This document shows, in pieces, positions 18,222-27,060 of a DNA stretch of 33,720 nucleotides. The position numbers and the translations under genes were made by a program. Location: the NCBI RefSeq assembly GCF_900143245.1, contig NZ_FRDK01000017.1, positions 1 to 33,720 on the forward strand, in the 5' to 3' direction. The notes under the pieces were generated by a model. That model was not told where the DNA came from, made no database searches, and saw only the letters and a list, made by a program, of their open reading frames with translations. Every line of letters starts with the position of its first letter. Positions within the stretch are counted from its first letter, which is position 1. Source of the stretch: Flavobacterium fryxellicola (GTDB taxonomy: Bacteria; Bacteroidota; Bacteroidia; Flavobacteriales; Flavobacteriaceae).

Positions 18222-18500
18222 ATGAAAACAGAAATTTTAAAAATGATTATGCCAATGGCAGTCATTGCAGTAGCCGTAACTGGCGCTTTCAGTTCAAATG
18301 CAATGAATAAAAATTCAAAAGCATTTGCATTGAAACAAGGATATACACATACAAGCCCTTCATCGGCTTGTAATATATCAAACATGTGTTCTGATATTGG
18401 TTCAGATTTTTGTACCGTTGGTGCAGAAGAGGTAAGATTATGGGGTAAAACTAGCCCCAATGCTACAACTTGTAATGTACCGCTTTACAAAAATAATTAA
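18222..18500 (+). CDS. DUF6520 family small exported peptide
   Basis: The 92-residue protein has an N-terminal hydrophobic segment (ILKMIMPMAVIAVAVTGAF) that reads as a signal sequence. It is followed by SNAMNKNSKAFALKQGYTH and a short mature part with four cysteines (Cys50, Cys56, Cys64, Cys84). This matches the DUF6520 pattern of small Bacteroidota proteins: exported, Cys-containing, unknown role. It sits after a damaged propeller-like gene, and a strong terminator follows 38 bases after its stop. Between 18129 and 18197 a 22-codon frame (MIYVRQYNRPAIRDKIEN...) might be the tail of a lost gene. Two Cys pairs could form disulfides after export, an inference only. Confidence 0.8.
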   Translation: MKTEILKMIMPMAVIAVAVTGAFSSNAMNKNSKAFALKQGYTHTSPSSACNISNMCSDIGSDFCTVGAEEVRLWGKTSPNATTCNVPLYKNN

Positions 18501-18538
18501 AATGTAGCATTAGCTGCCGGTGACAGCAGTAATAAATG

Positions 18539-18578
18539 ACAATGCAGTTTCTAAAGAAAGAAACTGCATTGTTTTTTT
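18539..18578. terminator. Rho-independent terminator after the DUF6520 gene
   Basis: ACAATGCAGTTTC (18539-18551) pairs perfectly with GAAACTGCATTGT (18560-18572) around an 8-base loop, followed by a run of T to 18578. It ends the DUF6520 transcript on plus. The A-rich left flank gives a weaker T tract on minus, so it may also separate the convergent S9 peptidase gene, which ends 22 bases further on. Confidence 0.85.
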
Positions 18579-18599
18579 AGTTTTAGAATTTGCTGTCTT

Positions 18600-21212
18600 T
18601 TACAACGAATCCTCTTTTCTTAAATAATGAGCAAGCCATTTTTCAATTTGCAGTGTCAAATGTCGCTGGTTCATTCGCTCCTCTAATCCGTGTTCTTCAT
18701 TGGGGTATACTAACAAGGTATGCGTTTTTTCGAGTCTTCGTAAAGCCATAAAAAACTGCATGCTTTGAGAAGAATGTATTTGTGTATCAGACTCTCCAGT
18801 CCAGGACAAAAGAGGAGTATTCATGTTTTCAGCATTAAACAATGGGGAATTATTTAGATACCCCCATTTATTGTCAAAGAAAGAAGTTCCCATTCGGAAC
18901 TGTTGTGATTCAAATCGAAAGTAGTTCGGGTTGCCTGTAATTCCATTAGTTCGCAAATACAGGCTGTAAAAGTCTGAAATTCCTGCACCGGAAACAGCTG
19001 CTGAAAAACGATTGCTGTGAGTTACAATAAAGTTAGTTTCGTATCCGCCAAAAGAATGACCAATAAGGCCAATATGTGTCGGTGAGATCGATGCTGTTGA
19101 AAGGGCTTCATCTACAGCCGCTAGAACACAATCCAAAGCGGATTGTCCAGGCTGCCCTTCTTGATATACAATATCTGGATAAAGTACGAAAAAGCCCTGA
19201 GAAGTTAGGTTACTCACATTAAATCCAGCTGAATTGTAAAGCGATGGATTGACATATTTGTGCAAGTTGTGTGCCTGATTCTCATAGATACGAACGATCA
19301 TGGGATACTTTTTTAATGGGTCATAACCGGCGGGATAATTGAGAACTCCTTTCAGTTGATTTCCAGAAATATCTTTATATGTTATTGCTTTTGACTTTCC
19401 CCAAAGAAAATGTTGCTGTTGTAAGTTACTTTGATAAACGACAGTTGGCGCTGCAGATATCTCAGTTTTAAAAACCAAAGTTGGTGATTGCTCAAATGTT
19501 TGTTCTAAATACATAAAAGAAGAACCTTTTTTGGCAGTAGTCAAATAATCAACTTTTTTAGACTGAAAAACAAGGGATTGGATGCCTCTATTGCGATTCC
19601 ATACCGAATAACCGCTATCACTAAAGTCTGTACGCTCCGCACTCAGATAAAGGTTATAGTCTAAGTTGAAATAACCACTCGTAAAACCACTGAAGTTACT
19701 CGTTTTTTGTTGTGAAGGTTGCTGCGAAACTATTCTATAAACGATATTATCTTCTCTACCATTGGTTAATCGCTTGGCAATACTTCCATCTGGTGTAATT
19801 TCCCAAACATCAAAGGCGTCATAAAGCAACAAACAACGGTTATCTTCACTCCAACCAGCGAGTCCAAATGGATAGGTTTTATCATGCGCAACATACTTTT
19901 TCTCATAGAAGTCTACCTTTAGATATTTTGTAATATTTGTGTGAGTAGCTTTGCTAATGCTGTAAACCCACCAATCTCCATCTTTTAAATAACAAAAATA
20001 ATCTCCGTCTGGTAATGCAAACAGAGTACCATCATTAGCGTATTTTTCTAAAAAAAGTTTCTTTTTACCAGTCTCAAGATCAATCAACCAGTAATCCAAA
20101 TCTCTATACTCATTGAACTGCGCTTCATTAATTCTGGAGTCGAATAGTAATGCTACATTTTGCAAACCATTCAGCATCATCCCAGAAATCGCATGATCGG
20201 TAATTTGTAAAAAACGATTGTTTTTTGGGAACCAAACACCATTGTAGGTATGATTTTCCATTAGAGGTCGTTGCATGTACAACCATTGATCTTTAGTATT
20301 CCAAACCATAGCTGTATCTTTAATAATGACTGTCTTTTTATAGGTTTGAATAAAGACTTTGTTACCATCGTCAGATAAAGTGAGGGCTTCGGAATCAGTC
20401 GATAGTAGCATGTCTTTGGGGAACTCTTGATGGGTATTGGAATCAAAAAAGTGCAATTTACTCTCGCTAACGGAATAGTAATACAGTTTAGGATTTAAGT
20501 GGGGACTTGTTGATGAACTACCGTAAAAACTCAATGCAGTACCACCTTTATTCCACTTCATTTTACCAAAGTTTTCCTTTGAGCTATTTGCAATTTTTAG
20601 AGTTCTAAAATTCTCCTTCAAGATTATCAATTGAGCGATTGACTCTGTACTATTTTTAGAAGTGATGGCAAGAATATTACTATCAGGATTAAAAGAATAA
20701 TTATTTATCGAATCGATTGTTTTTAGTATGTGTCCATTTGGCAAACAAATAAGTATTTTTTGATACTTTTTAGAGTTAGAAACAACGATAAGGTATTGAT
20801 CATCTGTCGTAAAAAAGTATTCGTTGACACTTTTCAAAGTTTTAGTTTGAGCCGTTTGTAAATTGAACACCGCTAAAGTATTCGGAGCTGAATAATACGC
20901 AAAAACAGCTTCTTTGCTAAACTTGCCTTGTTGTCCTTTCGGAAAAAGATGGGTTTGCAAGGTCGCTGTATTCTTTACAAACAAAGTGTCTTGATGCGAG
21001 GAATAGCTAGTGCTATAGCTAATCCAAGTACCATTGTCAGAGAGTAGTTGGGGTGTCAGTTTTCCCCAAAGCGAATAATCAGCTGCTGTTACTACTTTTT
21101 TAGGATTTAGCTGAGCTATACAAAGGCTAGAGCTAGATAAAAGTAACAAGCGTATCAGTCTTACAAGATAAGACGAGCGGCCTAGAGTTCGATATTTTTT
21201 TCTAGTTGTCAT
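18600..21212 (-). CDS. S9-family prolyl oligopeptidase-like serine peptidase
   Basis: The 870-residue exported peptidase has a long basic N-region then a signal helix (LIRLLLLSSSSLCIAQ, cleavage near residue 34). Residues about 60-600 look like the beta-propeller filter domain (repeated strands, TPDGSIAKRLTNG). From about 620 on it is an alpha/beta-hydrolase: GVLNYPAGYDPLKKYPMIVRIYE, nucleophile GHSFGGYE (Ser720), catalytic Asp in GESDTQIHSSQS (Asp809) and His in PNEEHG (His841). All three are present. It should trim peptides in the periplasm or at the surface. It lies 10 bases after susD in the SusC-SusD-peptidase operon, which suggests that imported peptides are cleaved. The gene is intact. 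Confidence 0.9.
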   Translation of the reverse strand: MTTRKKYRTLGRSSYLVRLIRLLLLSSSSLCIAQLNPKKVVTAADYSLWGKLTPQLLSDNGTWISYSTSYSSHQDTLFVKNTATLQTHLFPKGQQGKFSKEAVFAYYSAPNTLAVFNLQTAQTKTLKSVNEYFFTTDDQYLIVVSNSKKYQKILICLPNGHILKTIDSINNYSFNPDSNILAITSKNSTESIAQLIILKENFRTLKIANSSKENFGKMKWNKGGTALSFYGSSSTSPHLNPKLYYYSVSESKLHFFDSNTHQEFPKDMLLSTDSEALTLSDDGNKVFIQTYKKTVIIKDTAMVWNTKDQWLYMQRPLMENHTYNGVWFPKNNRFLQITDHAISGMMLNGLQNVALLFDSRINEAQFNEYRDLDYWLIDLETGKKKLFLEKYANDGTLFALPDGDYFCYLKDGDWWVYSISKATHTNITKYLKVDFYEKKYVAHDKTYPFGLAGWSEDNRCLLLYDAFDVWEITPDGSIAKRLTNGREDNIVYRIVSQQPSQQKTSNFSGFTSGYFNLDYNLYLSAERTDFSDSGYSVWNRNRGIQSLVFQSKKVDYLTTAKKGSSFMYLEQTFEQSPTLVFKTEISAAPTVVYQSNLQQQHFLWGKSKAITYKDISGNQLKGVLNYPAGYDPLKKYPMIVRIYENQAHNLHKYVNPSLYNSAGFNVSNLTSQGFFVLYPDIVYQEGQPGQSALDCVLAAVDEALSTASISPTHIGLIGHSFGGYETNFIVTHSNRFSAAVSGAGISDFYSLYLRTNGITGNPNYFRFESQQFRMGTSFFDNKWGYLNNSPLFNAENMNTPLLSWTGESDTQIHSSQSMQFFMALRRLEKTHTLLVYPNEEHGLEERMNQRHLTLQIEKWLAHYLRKEDSL

Positions 21213-21222
21213 AAAAGATGAA

Positions 21223-22650
21223 TTAGTATCCTAAGTTCTGAGGGGATAAATTGGGATTCAATAGAAGTTCTGTTTCGGGTATTGGAAATAAGGCATCAGT
21301 GGTATTCCAACCGATCTTGTTACTCAAAGCGCTATCTAGCTTTCCGTATCGTTTGAGGTCAAAAAAACGATGTCCGTGTTCGGTAAATAATTCTACCCGT
21401 CGTTCTTTTAATACAGCATTTAGGAGTTCATCTTGCGAAATGGCTGTCGTATTTGGTAATCCCGCTCGATTCCGAATGATATTTAGATCTTCTTTTGCAC
21501 CAATCAAGTCTCCTGCACGGGTTCTCGCTTCTGCGCGAATGAGATATTGCTCTTCTAATCGAAAAACAACTGAATATTCAGAAGAAAATGAAACAGATGA
21601 ATTATCCTTATATTTACTTGCGTAGTACCAAGTCATGTTCCCGTCGCTCACCGCAGTTGTCCAACTAATTTTGCGTTGATCCATCGGCTCAAAAGAGTTT
21701 AAAAGAGCATCGCTTAAAGCCGTGAAGGGGGGAGGACCTGCTGTAAAAATAAAGAGATTACCTTCTTCTGTTGCACTACCATAAAAAAATGGGGAAAATT
21801 GCCAAATGGTACTGCTACTGGTGTTCAAGAAAACGGTATTGAGATCATCCTGCAATGCATAAGTTGCCGTATTGTTTAGTAGTGCAGAAGCCGCATTGGA
21901 AGCTTCGTCCCATTTTTCATCAAATAAGTAAACTCTAGCAAGTAGCGCTTGAGCAGTATATTGGTTCGGTCGCACCCGCTCTCCGCTTTCCTCATTTTCA
22001 GGAAGCAAGCTGTAAGCCTTATTCAAATCAGCAATAATTAGTTCATACACCTTAGCCACTGGCAGACGAGAAGCTACTCTATTTTGTCTGTAATCAGTAG
22101 TAGTGATATACGGAATTTCACCATAAAGATTCACCAAATAAAAATGAACTAATGCTCGCACAAATAGTGCCTCTCCAGTCAGCTGATTTGCTTTGTCCAG
22201 AGATAAACTACTAGAGGCTGCAATACCTTCAAGCATCGCATTGGTATTGTAAACAACCCGATAGCTACTTGTCCATAAAGTTGCAACGGCTTCATTGGAG
22301 GCCAGCACACTATTAGTATAAAATCCAGACGTGGAATTTTCGGAATCACCGTAAAAAGTTAGTTCATCGGCATAATGACCCATTTGATTCGAAAGTCCAA
22401 GAGGGGAACCGGTCAATAAAGTAGAACTTCGTAATTGGGCATAAATAGCGACCATAGCTGCAGTTGCGGTAGTAGGACTTTCAAAAACTACAGGAGTAGA
22501 AAGTTGTGAGGATGGCTGATCCGTTTCTACAAAATTATCACAAGCACTTAGCAACGTTATACAAGCTAGGCAATAACCCATAAAAATAACAGGGATACAC
22601 TTTTTTTGAATTTTAAATAAAATACTTTTTGGATTAAATATAGGTTTCAT
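21223..22650 (-). CDS. susD: SusD/RagB-family outer membrane lipoprotein
   Basis: The 475-residue surface lipoprotein caps the neighbouring SusC channel and binds its substrate. The lipobox LSAC gives lipidated Cys37. Family features are the N-terminal ATAAMVAIYAQLRSS and SNEAVATLWTSSYRVVYNTNAMLEGI, the TPR-like core (LTGEALFVRALVHFYLVNLYGEIPYITTTDYR; YTAQALLARVYLFDEKWDEASNAASALL), and the C-terminal motif LLNAVLKERRVELFTEHGHRFFDLKRYG. The sequence does not tell the ligand, but the S9 peptidase next door points to peptides rather than glycans. It starts 17 bases after susC ends. The gene is intact. Confidence 0.93.
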   Translation of the reverse strand: MKPIFNPKSILFKIQKKCIPVIFMGYCLACITLLSACDNFVETDQPSSQLSTPVVFESPTTATAAMVAIYAQLRSSTLLTGSPLGLSNQMGHYADELTFYGDSENSTSGFYTNSVLASNEAVATLWTSSYRVVYNTNAMLEGIAASSSLSLDKANQLTGEALFVRALVHFYLVNLYGEIPYITTTDYRQNRVASRLPVAKVYELIIADLNKAYSLLPENEESGERVRPNQYTAQALLARVYLFDEKWDEASNAASALLNNTATYALQDDLNTVFLNTSSSTIWQFSPFFYGSATEEGNLFIFTAGPPPFTALSDALLNSFEPMDQRKISWTTAVSDGNMTWYYASKYKDNSSVSFSSEYSVVFRLEEQYLIRAEARTRAGDLIGAKEDLNIIRNRAGLPNTTAISQDELLNAVLKERRVELFTEHGHRFFDLKRYGKLDSALSNKIGWNTTDALFPIPETELLLNPNLSPQNLGY

Positions 22651-22667
22651 AACAGTTAGTTTTTAGA

Positions 22668-25600
22668 TTAATAAGTTAATTGAACGCCAGTGGTAATAAT
22701 TCTCAAAGGAGGCAATACTCCTCTAGTTCTAAACTCTGGATCTGCGCCTTTGTAGGACGTAAAAGTGAGTAAATTTTGCGCTTGTAAATTAATTTGACAA
22801 GTAACTCCTTTTAGCCAATAAGAAGGCAGAGTATAGCTCAAGGATACATTCTTCAAACGGACATAAGAGGCATCACTTATGGTAGCATTGCTGCCACGGT
22901 ATCGGATAAAAGCGCTGCTAACGGCCGTATTCACTCCAGTACTGTATTGCTGAAAAGGTCCTAAATCTCCTTGGTTTTGCCAGCGATCCAATACATCTGT
23001 TGTTTGATTGTTCCTGCTACCAGGTAAGCCAAGTGACGAAGCCGAATTGTAGTTGAGTTGCTTGACAAACTGGAAAAGGAAATCGAGTTGAATGCCCTTA
23101 TAGTTCAGTTGGTTTTGCAAACCACCATAAAATTCAGGATTTAAATCTACCAAATATTGCCTGTCGTCTTTAGCAGAAAAAAGACCATCGCCATTAAAAT
23201 CCTCAAACTCATACAATCCAGTTACTGAATTTAGACCTGTATAGTTATAAACTTTTACAATATTCAACGGTTCACCAATAACGTACTGATTGGCATAAGT
23301 AGAACTGGCTAAATCAGGAAAACGAAGTAATTTATTTTTTAAAACACTAATATTGAAATTGCTACTCCATCCAAAATTTTTCTTTTGAAAATTCACAGTT
23401 CGCAAGGTTAATTCTATACCACTGTTTTGTACACTAGCATCAAGATTAGCCTGAATACTGCTAAAACCCGTGGTCCCTGGCAAGGGAATACCAACCAACT
23501 GACTAGAAGAAGTATTACGAAACCATCCAGAAGTCAAAAAAATTCGATCTTTAAAAAAACCGAGTTCAGCAGCGATCTCAAACTTTTTGTTGCTTTCCCA
23601 TCCAAAGTCGGGATTAAAGAGTCGTGTGGTTTCAATCCCTATCGTTCCTTGGTAGGGATTCCCATTGGAACTATACGTATCTAAATATTGGTAATCCCCA
23701 ATTTGATCATTTCCAGTAGTTCCATAACTGGCACGAAGTTTTCCAAAACTCAAAAAGGATCCGTTACCGTCTTTTATAAAAGTTGCTTTCGAAAACAACC
23801 AAGCGGCACCTATAGCCCCAAAAGTAGCGAACTTGTTCCCTGGTCCAAAACGACTCGATCCATCTCGTCGACCTGTAACATTCAAGAAATACTGGTCAGA
23901 CCAACTAAAATTAGCACGTCCAAAAAAGGCTTGGTATTTATACTCCGTATCACCACTACTCATGATGGTAACAGTTGAGGCGGAAGCCAAATCATAAATC
24001 AAACTATTGCTAGTAAATCCTTCACCTGCCAACACCAGTTGCTGCCCGTTGAGTTGATTGAAAGTACTACCTACCAATATGGAAATTTTACCTTTACCAA
24101 ATTCAGTATGCCAATTGAGTTGTGGTTCTACAATCCAAGACTGGCGAGTTGTAGTATTTGTAAATAATGAAGAAAATTCACTGCCCAAACCATAGGCAGG
24201 ATCATAAATAGTAGAGGGGAAAGTGCTACTCTCTTTGTGTTTCAAATCCGTATAGCCAAAACTAGATTTTAATTCTAATTGAAATGGAAGTTGATAAGAT
24301 AAGACAGCATTGGCAACTAAATCAGTGGTGTTGCTTAAGGATTTTCCGTTTAAATGGCTCAACGGATTTTCCCAAGTGCTGTTCTCCCAGTTGAGATTTC
24401 CCGATGCATCATACAAAGCAGGTGCATTGGGTGCCAGTCTTCGCGAAATAGTGGTCAAGTCTGTCGAGGGTTGATTATTATCTTGCACCGTATAACCAGC
24501 TGAAAAGTTGATTCCAAACTTTTTATTTTCGGACGAGTGATTCAAATTAACTCGTGCATTTCCTTTTTTATAACCAAAATTAGCAGGAAAAACGGTTGTT
24601 TCAGTGCCATAGTTTCCATTGAAGATAAACTGAGTCTGCTCATTACCTCCTGAAACAGAGGATTGCAAATTCATGATGTTGGCTGTCCCACCAGTGAGTA
24701 CTTTTTGCCAATTGGTATTTCGAGTTTGATCCCATGTACCATTAACCTCATAAGCACTTGCTGGATAAGTCGTGTACCCATCATTGGCAAAAGCCTCTCG
24801 ACGCATTTCTAAATATTGATTAGTATTCATCAAATTCATGAAACGGGTCACTTTTCCAATTCCGTTAGAATAGTTGGTTGTAAAAGTAGTTTTGCCTTTC
24901 TTTCCTCTTTTAGTTGTAATAAGTATGACACCATTGGCACCACGTGAACCATATATTGCTGTGGCATCAGCATCTTTTAAGACTTCGATGCTTTCAATAT
25001 CGCCAGGATTCAAATTGTTGAGCGGACTCGTTAAGGTGGGCATTACGGTAGCGGTAGCACCAAACCCCACAGGATCGCTTGAATAAGGAACGCCATTAAT
25101 AATATAAAGCGGTCTATTGCCGTCGGATCTCAAGCTGTTTTGTCCCCGAATCTGTAGGTCAAAACCCCCGCCGGAAACACCAGTTGTTTGCGTAATATTA
25201 ACTCCCGCCATACGTCCTTGCATCGCAGCTAAGACGTTTGTAACGGGCTGCTTTTCAATATCCTTTGCTGAGATTTTGGCAATGCTTCCCGTACGTTCAC
25301 TTTCTTTAACACTATAATAACCGGTATTAACCTTTACTTCTTGTAAGGTGGTAGCATCTTCCGTGAGTTGTACGTTTACTGTGGTTTGTGAGCTACTAAT
25401 TATCTCTACTGTTTTAAATCCTATGAAGGAAAATAAAAGAATATCTGCAGGAGTGGCAGCAATTGTATACTGACCGTCGTAGTCTGAGATCGAAGTGGTG
25501 GTTTTTCCTTTAATGGAAATGGTAACCCCCGGTAAGGGGCCATTGCCATCAGTGATAATACCACTAATTTGGTGTGTTTGTTGTTGAAATGTTGAATAGT

Positions 25601-25703
25601 GTTTGCGGTTTGTAGCAACGGCGGTGGAGGAGAATAGGTAGATACCTAGAATAAAGGAATACACTATCGTCCTACTCCCGTTGATTAATGAACTATTTTT
25701 CAT
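22668..25703 (-). CDS. susC: SusC/RagA-family TonB-linked outer membrane protein
   Basis: The 1011-residue import channel has a signal segment at about 10-31 and a carboxypeptidase-like domain at about 44-120 (ISGIITDGNGPLPGVTISIKGKTT). The plug carries the SusC signatures LQEVKVNTGYYSVKESERTGSI, QGRMAGVNITQTTG, GGGFDLQIRGQNSLRS, NRPLYIINGVPY, and IESIEVLKDADATAIYGSRGANGVI. The barrel runs to the end (RIITTGVQLTY). It forms a SusCD pair with the next gene and probably imports peptides, given the S9 peptidase in the same operon. A 5' leader of about 75 bases is shared with the small gene at 25974-26066. The gene is intact. Confidence 0.95.
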   Translation of the reverse strand: MKNSSLINGSRTIVYSFILGIYLFSSTAVATNRKHYSTFQQQTHQISGIITDGNGPLPGVTISIKGKTTTSISDYDGQYTIAATPADILLFSFIGFKTVEIISSSQTTVNVQLTEDATTLQEVKVNTGYYSVKESERTGSIAKISAKDIEKQPVTNVLAAMQGRMAGVNITQTTGVSGGGFDLQIRGQNSLRSDGNRPLYIINGVPYSSDPVGFGATATVMPTLTSPLNNLNPGDIESIEVLKDADATAIYGSRGANGVILITTKRGKKGKTTFTTNYSNGIGKVTRFMNLMNTNQYLEMRREAFANDGYTTYPASAYEVNGTWDQTRNTNWQKVLTGGTANIMNLQSSVSGGNEQTQFIFNGNYGTETTVFPANFGYKKGNARVNLNHSSENKKFGINFSAGYTVQDNNQPSTDLTTISRRLAPNAPALYDASGNLNWENSTWENPLSHLNGKSLSNTTDLVANAVLSYQLPFQLELKSSFGYTDLKHKESSTFPSTIYDPAYGLGSEFSSLFTNTTTRQSWIVEPQLNWHTEFGKGKISILVGSTFNQLNGQQLVLAGEGFTSNSLIYDLASASTVTIMSSGDTEYKYQAFFGRANFSWSDQYFLNVTGRRDGSSRFGPGNKFATFGAIGAAWLFSKATFIKDGNGSFLSFGKLRASYGTTGNDQIGDYQYLDTYSSNGNPYQGTIGIETTRLFNPDFGWESNKKFEIAAELGFFKDRIFLTSGWFRNTSSSQLVGIPLPGTTGFSSIQANLDASVQNSGIELTLRTVNFQKKNFGWSSNFNISVLKNKLLRFPDLASSTYANQYVIGEPLNIVKVYNYTGLNSVTGLYEFEDFNGDGLFSAKDDRQYLVDLNPEFYGGLQNQLNYKGIQLDFLFQFVKQLNYNSASSLGLPGSRNNQTTDVLDRWQNQGDLGPFQQYSTGVNTAVSSAFIRYRGSNATISDASYVRLKNVSLSYTLPSYWLKGVTCQINLQAQNLLTFTSYKGADPEFRTRGVLPPLRIITTGVQLTY

Positions 25704-25780
25704 AATTTTGGTTATTGGTTAGATGAAACATGCGTTTTGTTTTACTGTGACTCTCTATTTTGTTTGACGACAGGGGTAGA
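25704..25780 (-). repeat. Duplicated 5' leader, copy upstream of susC
   Basis: Immediately upstream of the susC ATG, this leader is nearly the same as 26067-26140, which lies immediately upstream of a 30-codon gene. The most conserved core on minus is CCCCTGTCGTCAAACA, followed by ATTAGAGAGTC or a close variant, and then TCTAACCAAYAACCAA just before the start codon. Positions relative to the two ATGs match, so the element is likely a shared promoter or 5'-UTR regulator. The CGTC core resembles ECF sigma -10 boxes, which is speculative. Confidence 0.65.
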
Positions 25781-25931
25781 GGGTCTTTTTTTTATGTGAT
25801 GAGCCACAAAGGCGGTAAGGTTAATTTATTTAGTCATAGGCTTTAAAAGTTGATGATTGTGCGTTAAAGGTTATTAGTTACTGTAGCTTCTCAATAAGCT
25901 GCACCGTTTATTAATTGAATTCAATATCTTT

Positions 25932-25956
25932 AAAAACGGCCTTTTAGATCCGTTTT
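25932..25956 (-). terminator. Hairpin terminator after the 30-residue peptide gene
   Basis: Read on minus, AAAACGG and CCGTTTT form a 7-base stem with a 10-base loop and end in a short T run. It lies 17 bases beyond the stop codon of the small gene and would end its transcript before susC. Confidence 0.45.
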
Positions 25957-25973
25957 AGATTTGGACGACTCGT

Positions 25974-26066
25974 TTAGGTAAAACTGCTGCAACCATAAAG
26001 CCAAAAGCATATAAGTGCTATTAAAACCACTATTAAAGCATCTTGTATTAGTTTGTAGTATTTCAT
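25974..26066 (-). CDS. 30-residue membrane peptide sharing the susC leader
   Basis: A 31-codon frame encodes MKYYKLIQDALIVVLIALIC followed by FWLYGCSSFT. It has a short charged start, then one strongly hydrophobic helix (LIVVLIALICFWLY), so it would be a single-span membrane peptide. LYGC resembles a weak lipobox. Support for a real gene comes from context: a 74-base leader duplicated from the susC leader ends exactly at its ATG, and a hairpin terminator follows 17 bases after the stop. It could instead be the signal-sequence relic of a lost second SusC-like gene. I know no family for it. Confidence 0.45.
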   Translation of the reverse strand: MKYYKLIQDALIVVLIALICFWLYGCSSFT

Positions 26067-26140
26067 AATATTGGTTGTTGGTTAGATTAAACAAATGTTT
26101 TGTTATGACTCTCTAATCTGTTTGACGACAGGGGACAGGT
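26067..26140 (-). repeat. Duplicated 5' leader, copy upstream of the 30-residue peptide gene
   Basis: This is the second copy of the susC leader. It keeps the core CCCCTGTCGTCAAACA, the TTAGAGAGTC block and the AACCAACAACCAATATT run up to the ATG. A few substitutions and one short gap separate it from the susC copy. Confidence 0.65.
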
Positions 26141-26215
26141 TCTCTTTGATCTCTTTGACTCATTATTACCATTCTTTCATTAGCAAGCTATTTTTTTTGG
26201 TTTTATAGGATTACT

Positions 26216-26295
26216 AAATAACCTGCACCTTGTGATAACTAACTCAAATTAAATTATGTCCATTTTATTCAAAAGGTTTTTTGGTGCAGGTATTT
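26216..26295. repeat. Inverted repeat with 53-base spacer
   Basis: CTAAATAACCTGCACC, ending at 26229, is complementary to GGTGCAGGTATTTAGG, starting at 26283, apart from one extra A. The arms are long enough to form a stable stem. No gene is nearby to show whether it is a terminator, a regulatory structure or the edge of a lost element. Confidence 0.4.
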
Positions 26296-26299
26296 AGGT

Positions 26300-26625
26300 T
26301 TAATAGATTATAAAGCCATAAATGGTTTTATTAATTTTACAGTTGACTTTAAGTATAATAGCATGAATTCCACCAATATTTTTTTGATGAATATCCATTT
26401 TTTATTTCGGTTCAAAAAACTCCTTTTGCTCCCCCTCGCAAAACATATTCTAAAAACTTAAGCATACCATTTGGAAAATAGAAATAAAGACAATACTTTT
26501 AAAGTGCGAGTTTAAAATAGAAAGGCTTAAATCTAAGTGCCAAAAGCAGCTTAGGTTTGCGGTGGGATATAACTATACAAATGTTGTTTGTAATAAATCT
26601 CATTTTATATATCAGGATAGGGTTT
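26300..26625. other. AT-rich intergenic stretch
   Basis: Stops occur in all frames, and no open frame or repeat of note was seen. Confidence 0.4.
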
Positions 26626-26629
26626 CACA

Positions 26630-27060
26630 CATCAGTATATAATTATACTGATGGTAGAAGTTGCTCTTGTAAGAGTGCTTCTCTGCGTTTCCTAGCCTAA
26701 CCCATTGTTTGTTTCAGTTGAGGGCGACAAAAGGAACCTTTAATTAGTAGTTAATTAAGGTGGTTTGCTCCGAGTAATACATAAAAAATTCGTTCTCATA
26801 ATTTATAGGTTTATGGTTATGGAACGATGTATTTCGGGTATGAAGAGTGCTTGCAGAAAAAGCAAGGAGCGGCCTCACACTTTAGACTCAAGGGCGACCA
26901 AACCCATCTTTAAAATCTTTCGATTATAAAGTTACCACCTAAAGCTTACGTGAGAACCGCTCGCATGCCTTTGCAAAAGTAAGAAACTTTATGACATGGA
27001 GCGACTTCACGATACTCTCGAAGGTAAACTTGGTCGTTTTGAGTCGAGATAACATCGTTT
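26630..27060. ncRNA. Possible structured non-coding RNA, strand unclear
   Basis: This block is less AT-rich than its surroundings and rich in stems. CATCAGTATA (26630-26639) pairs perfectly with TATACTGATG (26644-26653). AGAAG..CTCTT pairs with AAGAG..CTTCT at about 26656-26682. CTTGC/GCAAG lies near 26850-26866. GAGCGG..CTCAC (about 26868-26880) pairs with GTGAG..CCGCTC (about 26950-26962). AAGAGTGCTT...GGGCGAC occurs twice about 171 bases apart (26671 and 26843), with 51- and 49-base internal spacing, which suggests two related units. No protein-coding gene fits. It lacks the marks of tmRNA or RNase P RNA that I know. Confidence 0.35.

Noticed and set aside
21251..21625. 124-codon plus-strand frame inside susD
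   Set aside because: Antisense to a well-supported SusD gene; serine/arginine-rich shadow translation.
26939..27055. 38-codon frame on minus (MLSRLKTTKFTFESIVKSL...)
   Set aside because: It overlaps the stem-rich segment and its codons follow the pairing pattern. It looks like a chance frame through a structured RNA rather than a gene.
26630..27060. tmRNA, RNase P RNA or group II intron
   Set aside because: No tmRNA tag frame or CCA end, no RNase P conserved core, and no domain V hairpin with a GAAA-type loop were found.
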